Source of the DNA: Aliitabrizicola sp031425325
GTDB taxonomy: Bacteria; Pseudomonadota; Alphaproteobacteria; Rhodobacterales; Rhodobacteraceae
Direction of reading: 5' to 3'
Assembly (NCBI GenBank): GCA_031425325.1
Contig: JANPJD010000064.1
Location: 1-64,000 of the forward strand
Length of the DNA: 64,000 bases
This document shows positions 17,106-24,866 of the stretch, piece after piece. The notes below the pieces were generated by a model. That model was not told the DNA's origin. It was given only the letters and a program-made list of their open reading frames with translations, and ran no database searches. The translations under genes and the position numbers were made by a program. Position 1 is the first letter of the stretch, and every line of letters begins with the position of its first letter.

Positions 17106-17981
17106 ATGATCGAGGGGTCGATTCCCGCCCTTGTGACGCCGTTCAGGGACGGCGCACTGGATCTCGACACGCTGAAACGACTGGTCGACAGGCACATCGC
17201 CGAGGGGTCGACCGGCCTTGTTCCAGTCGGCACGACGGGCGAAAGCCCGACCCTCAGCCATGACGAGCATGAAACCGTCGTGGCCGAAGTGGTGCGCGCT
17301 GCGCGGGGGCGCGTTCCGGTCATCGCGGGGGCAGGCTCGAACAACACGGCCGAAGGCATCCGCCTGATGCGCCATGCCGAGGCGGTGGGTGCAGACGCGG
17401 CGCTTGTCGTGACGCCGTACTACAACAAACCGACGCAGGCGGGGCTGATCGCGCATTATACCGCGCTGCATGATTGCTGCACCCTGCCGATCATCATCTA
17501 CAACATCCCCGGTCGCTCGGTCGTGGATATGTCTCCCGAGACGATGGGAGAGCTTGCCCGCCTGCCCCGCATCATCGGCGTCAAGGACGCGACGGGGCGG
17601 CTGGAGCGTGTCAGCCAGCAGCGCGCGTCCTGCGGGTCCGATTTCCTTCAGCTTTCGGGCGAGGACGCGACTGCGCTGGGGTTCAACGCCCATGGCGGGC
17701 GGGGCTGCATCAGCGTAACGGCGAACGTGGCCCCAAGGCTTTGCGCGGAGTTTCAGGCGGCAACGCTGCGCGGCGACTATGCGGCGGCTCTGGCCTATCA
17801 GGACCGCCTGATGCCACTGCACGAGGCGATCTTCCTTGAGCCGGGGCTCGTCGGGGCGAAATACGGCCTGTCGCTGCTCGGCCTCTGTTCCGAGGAGGTG
17901 CGTCTGCCGCTGGTCGGCCTGACCGAGGCCACCAAGGCGCGGATCGCTGCGGCGATGCGCCATGCCGGGGTGCTGGTCTGA
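17106..17981 (+). CDS. dapA: 4-Hydroxy-tetrahydrodipicolinate synthase DapA
   Basis: A 291-residue enzyme condensing pyruvate with aspartate semialdehyde in lysine and diaminopimelate synthesis. The Schiff-base lysine is K160 in GVKDATG. Y132 and R137 lie in YNIPGR, and T43/T44 in VGTTGESPT. Also visible are YYNKPTQAG and LSGED. The start at ATG 17106 has GGAGGAG about nine bases upstream; an ATG at 17097 abuts that site and is less likely. A DMT transporter gene follows after 7 bp. Confidence 0.95.
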   Translation: MIEGSIPALVTPFRDGALDLDTLKRLVDRHIAEGSTGLVPVGTTGESPTLSHDEHETVVAEVVRAARGRVPVIAGAGSNNTAEGIRLMRHAEAVGADAALVVTPYYNKPTQAGLIAHYTALHDCCTLPIIIYNIPGRSVVDMSPETMGELARLPRIIGVKDATGRLERVSQQRASCGSDFLQLSGEDATALGFNAHGGRGCISVTANVAPRLCAEFQAATLRGDYAAALAYQDRLMPLHEAIFLEPGLVGAKYGLSLLGLCSEEVRLPLVGLTEATKARIAAAMRHAGVLV

Positions 17982-17988
17982 GGCCGCG

Positions 17989-18873
17989 ATGACTCCGAAC
18001 CTGCGCGGCAGCCTGTGGATGGTCGCCGCCATGGCGGGCTTCGCCGTCGAAGATGCACTGCTGAAACGGGTATCGCAGGAGCTGCCGGTCGGGCAGATCC
18101 TGATGCTGTTCGGCACCGGCGGAATGCTGGGGTTCGCCGCCCTATCCGCGCGCCGCGGCGAGGCAGTTCTGACCCGCGCCATCCTGACGCCGGTCCTTCT
18201 GGTCCGCTGCGGCTTTGAGGTTGCGGGGCGGTTGTTCTACACGCTCGCCATCGCACTGACGCCCCTGTCGAGCGCCTCGGCCATCCTTCAGGCGACGCCG
18301 CTGGTGGTCGTGACGGGTGCCGCCCTCATCTTCGGAGAGCGGGTCGGCTGGCGGCGATGGACCGCGATCCTTGCGGGCTTCGCCGGGGTCCTTGTGGTGC
18401 TGCGACCGGGGCTTGAAGGGTTTTCTGCGCTGTCCTTGCTGGCCGTTCTGGGCACGATCGGCTTTGCCGGCCGCGATCTTGCAACACGCGCGGCGCCGCC
18501 CCTGATGACCAACCTGCAGCTGGGGATCTACGGCTTTGCGATGATGATCCCGGCGGGGGCCTTTCTGCTGGTGCTCTCGGGCGGGGCGCGCCTGCCTTCG
18601 CCCGGGGCAGGCAGCACGCTGCTGGCCGCGACCGTGGTCGGGGTCGCGGCCTACTACGCGCTGACGGTGGCGATGCGGGCGGGCGATGTCGCGGTGGTGA
18701 CCCCGTTCCGCTACACGCGGCTTGTCTTTGCGCTGCTGCTGGGCGCAATCCTGTTCGGCGAACGTCCTGACGCCATGACCCTTCTGGGCAGCGCCATCAT
18801 CGTGGCCAGCGGGCTCTACACGTTGGTCCGGTCGCACCGACTTGCCGCGAATCGGTCGGCCGACGTGCGGTAG
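17989..18873 (+). CDS. DMT superfamily (EamA) transporter
   Basis: A 294-residue membrane protein with ten predicted helices in two EamA repeats (IFGERVGWRRWTAILAGFAG and ILFGERPDAMTLLGSAIIVASG). It starts at ATG 17989, 7 bp after dapA, so it is probably co-transcribed with dapA. It is only loosely similar to the other DMT gene of the window and is not an obvious recent duplicate. Possible cargo includes amino acids or their precursors, which is inference from position. Confidence 0.87.
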   Translation: MTPNLRGSLWMVAAMAGFAVEDALLKRVSQELPVGQILMLFGTGGMLGFAALSARRGEAVLTRAILTPVLLVRCGFEVAGRLFYTLAIALTPLSSASAILQATPLVVVTGAALIFGERVGWRRWTAILAGFAGVLVVLRPGLEGFSALSLLAVLGTIGFAGRDLATRAAPPLMTNLQLGIYGFAMMIPAGAFLLVLSGGARLPSPGAGSTLLAATVVGVAAYYALTVAMRAGDVAVVTPFRYTRLVFALLLGAILFGERPDAMTLLGSAIIVASGLYTLVRSHRLAANRSADVR

Positions 18874-19072
18874 CCGCCGACAGGCGTGGTTAGCGCATTG
18901 ATAACAAACGTGGTCCCTTGAAACGCTGGCAAGGCGTGCTCTCGATTGTCGCACATGGCTGCCCGATGCCCCGACCGCGCCGCCATCGTGACAAAAAAGC
19001 GGCAAAATCCGGGTGCTTGTTGGGCGACAGGTCAGGCAGACCGTCACAAGCCTTAACAGAAGGAGACGCCCG

Positions 19073-19657
19073 ATGTTCATGCAGAACGCCACCCGTTTCG
19101 TCGACGCAGCCCCCGTCCTGTCGCGCCCGGCCTCTCCTGCGCGGCTGACACACGCGCTGTCCGCGACCACGCTGGTCGAGGCCGAACGCGGCTGGACCCC
19201 GATCGGGGCGCTGCGGGCCGGCGAGCGGCTTCACACCTTCGACGGCGGCTTGCGCCCGCTGCGGAGGGTCGAGCGCTTTGAGGTTCAGGCAGGCGAGACG
19301 CGCCTGGTGCGACTGCCCGGCGGCGTCCTTGGCGGGGCTGCGGATATCGCGCTTCTGCCCGGCCAGTTCCTTCTGATCGACACCTGGGACCGGCTGGACG
19401 GGGTGATCGCGCTCGTTCCCGCCGAGGCGATGGTGGGCCTGGGCGGCGCGCATTGGTCGGGCATCGTGCAGGCGACACCACTGTTCCAGCCGGTCTTCGA
19501 CGATGACGAGGTGATCTATGCCAACGGCGGGCAGTTGCTGCACTGTCCAGGCGTCGTCGATGCCGAAGCGCACGAACCCTACTTCACGGCGCTGCCGCTG
19601 CACGAGGCGCGCGTCCTGCTCGGCGCCCGGCTTAGGGATCGACCACTGGCGGCCTAA
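19073..19657 (+). CDS. Small Hint-domain-like protein with altered splice-site residues
   Basis: A 194-residue protein from ATG 19073, with AAGGAG seven bases upstream. The region LVEAERGWTPIGALRAGERLHTFDGGLRPLRRVERF matches the opening of the Hint (hedgehog/intein) domains common in Rhodobacterales. The nucleophilic Cys expected before it is replaced by Ser or Ala (HALSATT), and the later block reads LLPGQFLLID, where related proteins have a SP(Q/D)H histidine. Self-cleavage may therefore be lost. It has no signal peptide, and its function is unknown. It lies 78 bp before smpB. Confidence 0.65.
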   Translation: MFMQNATRFVDAAPVLSRPASPARLTHALSATTLVEAERGWTPIGALRAGERLHTFDGGLRPLRRVERFEVQAGETRLVRLPGGVLGGAADIALLPGQFLLIDTWDRLDGVIALVPAEAMVGLGGAHWSGIVQATPLFQPVFDDDEVIYANGGQLLHCPGVVDAEAHEPYFTALPLHEARVLLGARLRDRPLAA

Positions 19658-19735
19658 GGGGGCGAGCCGGGTCAAGGCCGCCATGCGCCCGCTCTGCTGG
19701 ACTCCGCCGCCCCACTCCCCTATCTCGACCCGATC

Positions 19736-20212
19736 ATGGCCGAGAAATCCGATCCCAACTCCAAGCTGATCGCCGAAAACCGCCGCGCGCGGTTCGACTA
19801 TGCCATCGAGAGCGACATCGAAGCGGGGATCGTGCTCTTCGGGTCCGAGGTGAAGTCGCTCCGACAGGGCGGCGCCAACATCGCCGAGAGCTATGCCAAC
19901 GTCGAGGGGGGTGAGTTGTGGCTGATAAACGGCTACATCGCGCCCTACCTTCAGGCCAAGACCTGGGGTCACGAGGAGCGGCGGCGCCGCAAGCTTCTGG
20001 TCAATGCCAAGGAACTGAGCCGCCTCTGGAACGCGACAGCGCGCGAGGGCATGACGATCGTGCCGCTCGAGATGTATTTCAACGCGCGCGGCATGGTGAA
20101 GCTGAAGCTGGGCGTCGCCAAAGGCAAGAAGCTGGCCGACAAGCGCGAGACCGAGGCCAAGCGTGACTGGAACCGCGAGAAGGCCCGACTGATGAAGCAA
20201 AATCACCAGTAA
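19736..20212 (+). CDS. smpB: SsrA-binding protein SmpB
   Basis: A 158-residue RNA-binding protein that, with tmRNA, rescues stalled ribosomes. The family core is clear: NRRARFDYAIESDIEAGIVL, GSEVKSLRQGGANIAESYA, and the basic C-terminal tail with KRDWNREKARLMK that enters the mRNA channel. The length is normal. No ssrA gene is recognisable nearby. A short hairpin follows at 20230-20247. Confidence 0.96.
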   Translation: MAEKSDPNSKLIAENRRARFDYAIESDIEAGIVLFGSEVKSLRQGGANIAESYANVEGGELWLINGYIAPYLQAKTWGHEERRRRKLLVNAKELSRLWNATAREGMTIVPLEMYFNARGMVKLKLGVAKGKKLADKRETEAKRDWNREKARLMKQNHQ

Positions 20213-20229
20213 GCGAAACGGGCTGACTT

Positions 20230-20247
20230 TACCCGCAATCGCGGGTA
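20230..20247 (+). terminator. Short hairpin after smpB
   Basis: TACCCGC (20230-20236) and GCGGGTA (20241-20247) form a perfect 7-bp stem with a 4-nt loop, 17 bp after the smpB stop. No T-run follows, so any termination would be weak or protein-assisted. Confidence 0.35.
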
Positions 20248-20315
20248 CAGTCACTCCGCTGGGGCTTGGAGGCCAAGCGGTCTGGCGTGGTATGTGTCGC
20301 TTGGAGATGCGCGTG

Positions 20316-20606
20316 ATGGAACAGATTATTCTTCAACTGATTGCCGGTGCAGCCGGCGGCAATGCGGCTGGTCGCTCGATGAAGGGCGGCGGGCTGGGTA
20401 CGATGGGGAACACGGTCGCCGGCCTCGTGGGTGGTGGTGTGCTGGGACAGATCGTGACGGCCCTGATGTCGAGTGGCGCTGTCGAGGCGGCGGCAGGGGC
20501 GGGCGGCTTGGACCTTGGTGCAATCGTGTCGAGCGTGGCGTCGGGCGGTATCGGCGGCGCGGTGCTGACGGCGGTCATCGGCATGCTGAAGAACCGCAGC
20601 GCCTGA
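20316..20606 (+). CDS. Small Gly/Ala-rich protein of unknown function
   Basis: A 96-residue protein from ATG 20316 with TTGGAG nine bases before it; ATG 20307 is an alternative. It is unusually rich in Gly and Ala, with GLVGGGVLGQIV and SGGIGGAVLTAVIGML resembling glycine-zipper membrane segments separated by a small-residue region. It contains no Cys. Proteins of this kind can be membrane-associated, but I can name no function. Promoter and partners are not evident; the neighbours are smpB and sseA. Confidence 0.6.
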   Translation: MEQIILQLIAGAAGGNAAGRSMKGGGLGTMGNTVAGLVGGGVLGQIVTALMSSGAVEAAAGAGGLDLGAIVSSVASGGIGGAVLTAVIGMLKNRSA

Positions 20607-20736
20607 ACGGGCCCAGACGCGGCCAAGACCGTTTCGGCAACAGATCGCTTTCGCAAGCGCGCCTCGGAGTCGAGGCCGCTTGCCCAAGGCCCGGCACGCC
20701 CGCTATGAATTGGTCATCCTTATAGGGGCGTTGGCC

Positions 20737-21582
20737 GTGGACGATCCGAGAACGCTCGTCACGACCGACTGGCTCGAGGCGCACCTGAAAGACCCCGACC
20801 TGCGGGTTCTCGACGCCTCGTGGCATATGCCCGATACCGGTCGCGACGCGCAGGCCGAGTATCAGAGCGCCCATATTCCCGGCGCTCGCTTTTTCGACAT
20901 CGACGAGATTGCGGACCATCGTTCGGACTTGCCGCACATGGCCCCGCCGCCCGAGAAGTTCATCAGCCGCATGCGCGCGATGGGCGTGGGCGACGGGCAT
21001 CAGGTGGTGGTCTACGACACGGCGGGACTCTTCTCGGCGGCGCGGGTCTGGTGGACCTTCCGGCTGATGGGCAAGCTCGACGTGGCCGTGCTCGACGGCG
21101 GTTTCCCGAAATGGCAGGCCGAGGGGCGGCGGGTCGAAGACATGCCGCCCATCGTGCGCGACCGTCACATCACCGTGCAGCGCAATGCGACGCTGGTGAA
21201 GGACGTGACGCAGGTCGCCCATGCCAGCAAGCTGGCCGAGGCCGAGATCGTCGATGCCCGCTCGCCCGCCCGCTTTCGGGGCGAGGTGCCAGAGCCGCGA
21301 CCCGGCCTTCGCTCGGGCCACATTCCGGGGGCGAAGAACGTGCCCTATGCCTCGCTGCTGCGCCCGGACGGCACGATGAAAGACGTGGCCGACCTGCGAG
21401 CGACGTTCGCCGAGGCGGGCGTCGACCTGACGCGGCCGGTCATCACGACCTGCGGCTCGGGCGTGACGGCCGCGGTCCTAAGCCTCGCGCTAGAGCGGAT
21501 GGGCCACCGCGACCATGCGCTCTACGACGGCTCCTGGGCCGAGTGGGGCATGTATGACGACCTGAGGGTCGCGAAAGGATAG
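20737..21582 (+). CDS. sseA: 3-Mercaptopyruvate sulfurtransferase
   Basis: A 281-residue protein of two rhodanese domains. I chose GTG 20737 (read as M, then DDPRTLVTTDWL), with AGGGGCG eight bases upstream; an ATG at 20680 would add 19 residues unlike the family. The second domain holds the catalytic C239 in the loop CGSGVTA. That loop indicates mercaptopyruvate as substrate, where thiosulfate enzymes carry CRKGVTA. It passes sulfane sulfur to thiophilic acceptors in the cytosol. The aminotransferase gene begins 2 bp after its stop, so the two are co-transcribed. Confidence 0.9.
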   Translation: MDDPRTLVTTDWLEAHLKDPDLRVLDASWHMPDTGRDAQAEYQSAHIPGARFFDIDEIADHRSDLPHMAPPPEKFISRMRAMGVGDGHQVVVYDTAGLFSAARVWWTFRLMGKLDVAVLDGGFPKWQAEGRRVEDMPPIVRDRHITVQRNATLVKDVTQVAHASKLAEAEIVDARSPARFRGEVPEPRPGLRSGHIPGAKNVPYASLLRPDGTMKDVADLRATFAEAGVDLTRPVITTCGSGVTAAVLSLALERMGHRDHALYDGSWAEWGMYDDLRVAKG

Positions 21583-21584
21583 CC

Positions 21585-22766
21585 ATGCTGGATGCGCTGA
21601 AGCCCCAGCCGCAGGACAAGATCCTTGCGCTGATCCAGATGTTCCGCGAAGACCAGCGCCCCGACAAGATCGACCTCGGCGTGGGCGTCTACAAAGACGC
21701 GACTGGCCTGACACCCGTGATGCATGCCGTGAAGACCGCCGAGCGGCAATTGTGGCAGACCGAGACGACCAAGACCTACACAGGCCTTGCCGGTGAGCCT
21801 GCATTCCACCGGGCGCTGTCGGACCTGATCCTGGGCGAAACCGCAGACCCCGACCGGATCGCGGCAGTGGCGACGCCGGGCGGCACCGGGGCGATCCGGC
21901 AGGCGCTGGAACTGATCCGGCTGGCGGCGCCGGGGGCGACCGTCTGGCTGTCCGACCCGACATGGCCGAACCATCCGTCGATCATCCGCTACCTCGGGAT
22001 GCAGATGGCCGAGTACCGCTATTTCGACGCGGCGACCGGCCAAGTCGATGTGCGGGGCATGCTGGCCGACCTTGGCGGCATCAAGCCGGGCGACGTGGTG
22101 CTGCTGCATGGTTGTTGTCACAACCCGACCGGGGCGAACCTGACGCTGGCCGACTGGCAGGCGGTGGCCGACCTGCTGAACGACCGGGGGGCGATCCCCT
22201 TCATCGACCTTGCCTATCAGGGCTTCGGCGACGGGCTTGTGGCGGACGCCGCAGGCACCCGCCTGATCGCCGCCGCCTGCCCCGAGGCGCTGATCGCGGC
22301 CTCCTGCTCGAAGAACTTCGGCATCTACCGCGAGCGGACGGGCCTTCTTCTGGCGCTTGGCCGGCCCGACCAGCGCGCGACGGTGCAGGCCAACCTCGCC
22401 TTCTTGAACCGGCAGAACTATTCCTTCCCGCCCGATCACGGCGCGCGTCTGGTCACGATGATCCTGACCGACGAGGCGCTGCGGGCCGACTGGCAGGCGG
22501 AACTCGAAGACACCCGCCTGCACATGTTGGCGCTGCGCCGGTCGCTCGCCGACGAGTTGCGCCGCCTTACGAACTCGGACCGCTACGGCTTCCTCGCAGG
22601 GCATCGGGGCATGTTCAGCCGCCTTGGCGCGACGCCTGCCGAGGTCGAGCGTCTGCGGGTCGAGCGGGGCATCTACATGGTCGGCGACTCGCGCCTCAAC
22701 ATCGCGGGTCTGAATGCGACCACGGTGCCCGTGCTTGCCCGTGCCGTGGCCGACATCGTGGCCTGA
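21585..22766 (+). CDS. tyrB: Aromatic amino acid aminotransferase (AAT family I)
   Basis: A 393-residue PLP enzyme with the class I layout: GVGVYKD at residues 32-38, CCHNPTGANLT at 177-187, the PLP lysine K243 in SCSKNFGIYRER, and a C-terminal arginine region in VGDSRLNIAGLN. It transfers amino groups between aspartate or aromatic amino acids and 2-oxoacids. It starts 2 bp after sseA, which suggests a sulfur-amino-acid or cysteine link, since aminotransferases of this family also make mercaptopyruvate from cysteine. The aspartate versus aromatic preference is not certain. Confidence 0.88.
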   Translation: MLDALKPQPQDKILALIQMFREDQRPDKIDLGVGVYKDATGLTPVMHAVKTAERQLWQTETTKTYTGLAGEPAFHRALSDLILGETADPDRIAAVATPGGTGAIRQALELIRLAAPGATVWLSDPTWPNHPSIIRYLGMQMAEYRYFDAATGQVDVRGMLADLGGIKPGDVVLLHGCCHNPTGANLTLADWQAVADLLNDRGAIPFIDLAYQGFGDGLVADAAGTRLIAAACPEALIAASCSKNFGIYRERTGLLLALGRPDQRATVQANLAFLNRQNYSFPPDHGARLVTMILTDEALRADWQAELEDTRLHMLALRRSLADELRRLTNSDRYGFLAGHRGMFSRLGATPAEVERLRVERGIYMVGDSRLNIAGLNATTVPVLARAVADIVA

Positions 22767-22774
22767 ACGGAAGC

Positions 22775-22804
22775 GGCCCGGACGGGGGAGGATCCGTCCG
22801 GGCC
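22775..22804. terminator. Bidirectional hairpin between tyrB and amtB
   Basis: A perfect 11-bp inverted repeat, GGCCCGGACGG at 22775-22785 and its complement at 22794-22804, with an 8-nt loop. It sits 8 bp after the aminotransferase stop in a convergent gap, so it probably ends that transcript and may also stop amtB reading. No long T-run is present. Confidence 0.7.
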
Positions 22805-22834
22805 GTCCGTGCTGCGCGGGGGAGGGCCGCGCAT

Positions 22835-22866
22835 GGTCTCGGGCTGGGATGCCCCCCGGCCCGACC
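22835..22866 (-). terminator. Imperfect hairpin after amtB
   Basis: GGTC plus GGGCTGGG on one side and CCCCGGCCCGACC on the other pair with a 2-nt bulge, six bases after the amtB stop on the minus strand. It could terminate glnK-amtB, but lacks a T-run. Confidence 0.35.
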
Positions 22867-22871
22867 GTTCC

Positions 22872-24239
22872 TTACATGTTGTAGGCGCGCTCGCCGTGCG
22901 AGGTAAGATCGAGCCCCTCGCGCTCTTCCTCTTCCTTCACGCGCAGGCCCATCGTGGCCTTGATCCCGTAGAAGAGGACGATCGAGACGATGCCGCACCA
23001 CAGGATCGTCACGAGGACGCCCCAGAACTGCGTCACGAGTTGCGCTCCCATCGCGGTACCGCCATAGCCGATCCCGCCCATCGAGGGGTCGTTGACGATG
23101 GCGGTCCCGAGCGCACCGATGATCCCGGCGACGCCGTGGATGCCGAACACATCGAGGCTGTCGTCATAGCCGAGCGAGTGCTTGATGCTCGACACGAAGT
23201 AGTAGGCCGCGACCGAGGCGACGGCACCCAACACGATCGCGCCGACCGGTCCGGCAAAGCCTGCCGCCGGGGTGATGGCGACAAGGCCCGTGACCATGCC
23301 CGATACCGCGCCGAGCATCGAGGCCTTGCCGCGGGCGGCCGTCTCGATCACGACCCAAGCCAGCACGGCACCAGCCGTCGCCGCGAAGGTGTTCATCATC
23401 GCAAGGCCCGCGCCGCCGTTCGCCTCGAGGTTGGAGCCCGCGTTGAAACCGAACCAGCCGACCCAGAGCATCGACGCGCCGACCATGGTGAAGGTCATCG
23501 AATGCGGTGCCATGTTGTCGCGGCCATAGCCGGTGCGCTTGCCCAGGATCACGCAGCCGACCAGCGCCGCGATACCTGCGTTGATGTGAACAACCGTGCC
23601 GCCCGCAAAGTCCAGCGCACCCCAGCCATAGATCAGACCGTCTGAGTCCCAGACCATATGGGCGACCGGGAAGTAGACGAGAGTGACCCAGAACAGGATG
23701 AATACCATCAGCGAGCCGAACTTCACCCGCTCGGCCATCGAGCCCACGATGAGCACAGCCGTGATGCAGGCGAAGGTCATCTGGAACGAGATGAACACGA
23801 ATTCGGGGATCACGAAGCCTGCCGAGAAGGTGGCGGCCATCGACTCGTAGGTCACGCCGGACAGGAAGGCTTTTCCGAGCCCGCCCCAGTAGGCCGACGG
23901 CGCATCGCCGAAGGACATCGAGTAGCCCCAGAAGACGTAGACCACCATCACCAGCGCGGTGATGACGGTCGACTGCATCAGGACCGAGAGCATGTTCTTG
24001 CTGCGGACGAGGCCGCCGTAGAACAGCGCAAGGCCCGGCAGGATCATGAACAGCACGAGGATGGTCGAGACCATCATCCAGGCCGTGTCACCTTTGTCCA
24101 TGACGGGCACGACGGCCTCGGCGGCCGCTTCGGTTGCCTCGACCGCCTCGGTCCCGGCCTCTTGCGCCCATGCGGGCAGCCCGGACATGAAGGACGCGAT
24201 CGCCGCCCCGGGTCCGCAGAATGACTTGAGTTTGTTCAT
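22872..24239 (-). CDS. amtB: Ammonium transporter AmtB
   Basis: A 455-residue trimeric ammonium channel. The ATG at 24237-24239 gives a signal sequence ending near LPAWAQEA and a short Glu/Ala-rich periplasmic lead, then eleven membrane helices. The conserved pore histidines lie in MAPHSMTFTMVGASMLW and FGIHGVAGIIGALG, and FYGGLVRSKNMLSVL is the family's second-helix motif. It follows glnK by 29 bp, so ammonium uptake and its GlnK gate are made together. The C-terminal tail ends in ERAYNM. Confidence 0.96.
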   Translation of the reverse strand: MNKLKSFCGPGAAIASFMSGLPAWAQEAGTEAVEATEAAAEAVVPVMDKGDTAWMMVSTILVLFMILPGLALFYGGLVRSKNMLSVLMQSTVITALVMVVYVFWGYSMSFGDAPSAYWGGLGKAFLSGVTYESMAATFSAGFVIPEFVFISFQMTFACITAVLIVGSMAERVKFGSLMVFILFWVTLVYFPVAHMVWDSDGLIYGWGALDFAGGTVVHINAGIAALVGCVILGKRTGYGRDNMAPHSMTFTMVGASMLWVGWFGFNAGSNLEANGGAGLAMMNTFAATAGAVLAWVVIETAARGKASMLGAVSGMVTGLVAITPAAGFAGPVGAIVLGAVASVAAYYFVSSIKHSLGYDDSLDVFGIHGVAGIIGALGTAIVNDPSMGGIGYGGTAMGAQLVTQFWGVLVTILWCGIVSIVLFYGIKATMGLRVKEEEEREGLDLTSHGERAYNM

Positions 24240-24268
24240 CGGTCGATATTCCCCATCCCCGAAAGTGG

Positions 24269-24607
24269 TCAAAGCGCGTCGTCGTTCAGCTCGCCGGTGC
24301 GGACCCGCACGGCGTGCTCGACGTCCAGCACGAAAATCTTTCCGTCACCGATCTTGTCGGTCTTTGCGGTGACCCGGATCGTTTCGACAACCGAGTCGGC
24401 GAGGCTGTCGCTCACGACGATTTCCAGCCGCACCTTCGGCACGAAGTTCACCGCATATTCGGCCCCGCGATAGATCTCGGTATGGCCGGACTGAGAGCCG
24501 AAGCCCTTGATCTCTGTCACCATCATGCCGCGCACCCCGATGGAGGTCAGCGCCTCGCGCACCTCTTCGAGCTTGAACGGCTTGATCGCTGCAATGATGA
24601 GTTTCAC
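24269..24607 (-). CDS. glnK: Nitrogen regulatory PII protein GlnK
   Basis: A 112-residue PII signal protein starting at GTG 24605-24607, with GAAGGAGA upstream; a longer in-frame reading has no family match. The uridylylation tyrosine is Y51 in the T-loop (YRGAEYAVNFVPK), and the B-loop reads TDKIGDGKIFVLDVEHAVRVRTGE. GlnK senses 2-oxoglutarate and ATP/ADP and blocks AmtB when nitrogen is sufficient. Gene order glnK-amtB supports this identity over GlnB. The promoter region (24608-24866) is shared with a divergent penicillin-binding protein gene. Confidence 0.95.
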   Translation of the reverse strand: MKLIIAAIKPFKLEEVREALTSIGVRGMMVTEIKGFGSQSGHTEIYRGAEYAVNFVPKVRLEIVVSDSLADSVVETIRVTAKTDKIGDGKIFVLDVEHAVRVRTGELNDDAL

Positions 24608-24691
24608 GAAGGTCTCCTTCCGGTGTGCAGGTGGCCCCCGACAGGCCTGCACATCACAGCAAGGTGACGGATGGAGTTTCACACAAGGAAC

Positions 24692-24715
24692 TGGCGCAGC
24701 GGCCTTGGCGCAGCG
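24692..24715. repeat. Two direct copies of TGGCGCAGCG upstream of glnK
   Basis: TGGCGCAGCG occurs at 24692-24701 and again at 24706-24715, a 14-bp period, about 85 bp before glnK. The TGGCGCA unit resembles one arm of an NtrC site, but the copies are direct and not inverted. I see no sigma-54 -24/-12 pair close by. It may be a regulator site. Confidence 0.3.
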
Positions 24716-24866
24716 CCGCCGATGGTGCCTCAATTTTATACATTTTAAGCCATTCGCCACTTAAATAGGCAGACTTGGAACGCGAATCGGCGCTGGCCGC
24801 GCTCCACATTCCTTGCCGGCCACGCTACAGTCCGACCAAGAGCAGCGCACGCAACGCACGGGCGGC

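Noticed and set aside
24608..24866. A sigma-54 promoter for glnK-amtB
   Set aside because: I looked for GG-N10-GC with the usual flanking bases on the minus strand and found no convincing pair. TATAAA-like sequence near 24735-24741 is only suggestive.
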